Below, one piece after another: positions 5,421-6,217 of a stretch of 6,217 nt of DNA. Position 1 is the stretch's first letter; each line of letters starts with the position of its first letter. The stretch comes from Clostridiales bacterium (GTDB lineage: Bacteria; Bacillota; Clostridia; Christensenellales; Aristaeellaceae), in assembly GCA_019409045.1 (NCBI GenBank), contig DXVG01000111.1, positions 1 to 6,217 on the forward strand. The letters are read 5' to 3'. The translations under genes and the position numbers were made by a program. The notes under the pieces were generated by a model. That model was not told the DNA's origin. It saw nothing but the letters and a program-made list of their open reading frames with translations, and searched no databases.

Positions 5421-6217
5421 ATGCTCGAGGGCAAGAGGATCGTTCTGGGCGTGACCGGCGGCATCGCCGCCTACAAGGCGGCGGAGCTGGTGGGCCTGCT
5501 GACCCGCGAGGGCGCGCAGGTGCGCGTGGTGATGACCGCGAACGCCTGCAAGTTCATCGCGCCGCTGACGCTGGAAACGCTCAGCGGCAATCCCGTGTGC
5601 CTGGACATGTTCGCCGCGCGGGAGAACATCGCCCACATATCGCTTGCCAAGTGGGCGGACATCTTCGTCGTCGCGCCCGCCACGGCCAGCGCGCTGGGCA
5701 AGTTTGCCAACGGCATCGCCGACGATCTGCTCTCCACGGCGTTTATGGCCATGCGCTGCCCGACGCTGGTCGCCCCCGCGATGAACGCGGCCATGTGGCG
5801 CTGCCGCGCCAACCAGCGCAACGTCGAGCGCCTCTCGCGCTGGGGCGTGCGCTTCGTCGGCCCCGCGAGCGGGCGCCTGGCCTGCGGTGACGAGGACGTG
5901 GGCCGCATGGCCCCGCCCGAGGAGATCGTCCTTTCCGCGCGGAACATACTCTGCCCCCGGCTCGACTTTGCCGGCCGGCGCGTGCTGGTCACCGCAGGGC
6001 CCACCCGCGAGATGATCGACCCCGTGCGCTACCTGACCAACCGCTCCTCGGGCAAGATGGGCTTTGCCATCGCCGAGGCCGCGCGCGACCGCGGCGCGCA
6101 GGTGGTGCTCATCTCCGGGCCGGTCACGCTGCGCCCGCCCGAGGGCGTGGAGTATGTGAGCATCACCACCGCCGCGGAGCTGTGCAAAAATGTGCTCGAG
6201 CGCGCCGAGGCGTGCGA
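5421..6217 (+). CDS. coaBC: Bifunctional phosphopantothenoylcysteine decarboxylase / phosphopantothenate-cysteine ligase, C-terminus cut by window edge
   Basis: CoaBC (Dfp) carries out two steps of coenzyme A synthesis: CoaB joins cysteine to 4'-phosphopantothenate, and the FMN-dependent CoaC domain decarboxylates the product to 4'-phosphopantetheine. The 265 visible residues cover all of CoaC and the start of CoaB. CoaC shows the flavin-binding start IVLGVTGGIAAYKA (7-20), the catalytic His72 in AHISLAKWAD, APATASALGKFANGIADDLL (85-104), the PAMN motif (119-122) with Met125-Trp126, and the active-site Cys155 in ACGDEDVGRM (154-163). CoaB begins with VTAGPTREMIDPVRYLTNRSS (190-210) and GKMGFAIAEAA (211-221). 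About 130-140 residues are missing. The ATG is preceded by GGAGG (5411-5415) at a rather short 5-nt spacing. Confidence 0.96.
   Translation, partial: MLEGKRIVLGVTGGIAAYKAAELVGLLTREGAQVRVVMTANACKFIAPLTLETLSGNPVCLDMFAARENIAHISLAKWADIFVVAPATASALGKFANGIADDLLSTAFMAMRCPTLVAPAMNAAMWRCRANQRNVERLSRWGVRFVGPASGRLACGDEDVGRMAPPEEIVLSARNILCPRLDFAGRRVLVTAGPTREMIDPVRYLTNRSSGKMGFAIAEAARDRGAQVVLISGPVTLRPPEGVEYVSITTAAELCKNVLERAEAC

Noticed and set aside
5505..5740. CoaC segment APATASALGKFANG with Ser where Asn or Asp is usual
   Set aside because: This position already varies between Asn and Asp in the family and is not one of the known catalytic residues. All key residues (His72, Asn122, Cys155) are present.

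Overview
The window is a GC-rich stretch of bacterial chromosome holding two divergent operons that share a control region of about 300 bp. The order yicC(yloC)-gmk-rpoZ-coaBC on the + strand is the housekeeping cluster known from Bacillota, so the host is most likely a high-GC member of the Clostridia. The genus cannot be read from the sequence. One feature fits only some clostridial lineages: the exported binding protein has a plain signal peptide and no lipobox cysteine.

Left half (1-3230, - strand): a sugar ABC importer of the ribose/galactose (CUT2) class, transcribed leftward in the order ATPase, permease, substrate-binding protein. This is the A-C-B order of the classical rbs operon. 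The ATPase gene has two nucleotide-binding domains, and the permease gene starts 12 nt after it. The binding-protein gene follows after a 62-nt gap that contains a 10-bp hairpin, and the left window edge cuts it off. No regulator, kinase or catabolic gene lies in the window, so the sugar cannot be named.

Middle (3231-3529): the divergent control region. A good sigma70-type promoter (TTGCAT, 17 bp, TATAAT, with an extended -10) points left to the transporter. A second extended -10 promoter points right to yicC. Between them are several short dyads that could be operators, although dyads this short also arise by chance.

Right half (3530-6217, + strand): yicC, gmk (guanylate kinase), rpoZ (RNA polymerase omega) and the start of coaBC (coenzyme A biosynthesis, cut by the right edge). 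Spacings are 73, 28 and 20 nt, consistent with one operon. The small remA gene that sits between yloC and gmk in Bacillus is absent. The yicC start is ambiguous and may be leaderless.

I found no mobile element, CRISPR array, tRNA or rRNA gene, or clearly new system. The points most worth checking are the yicC start, the hairpin ahead of the binding-protein gene, and the non-lipoprotein, cysteine-containing binding protein.
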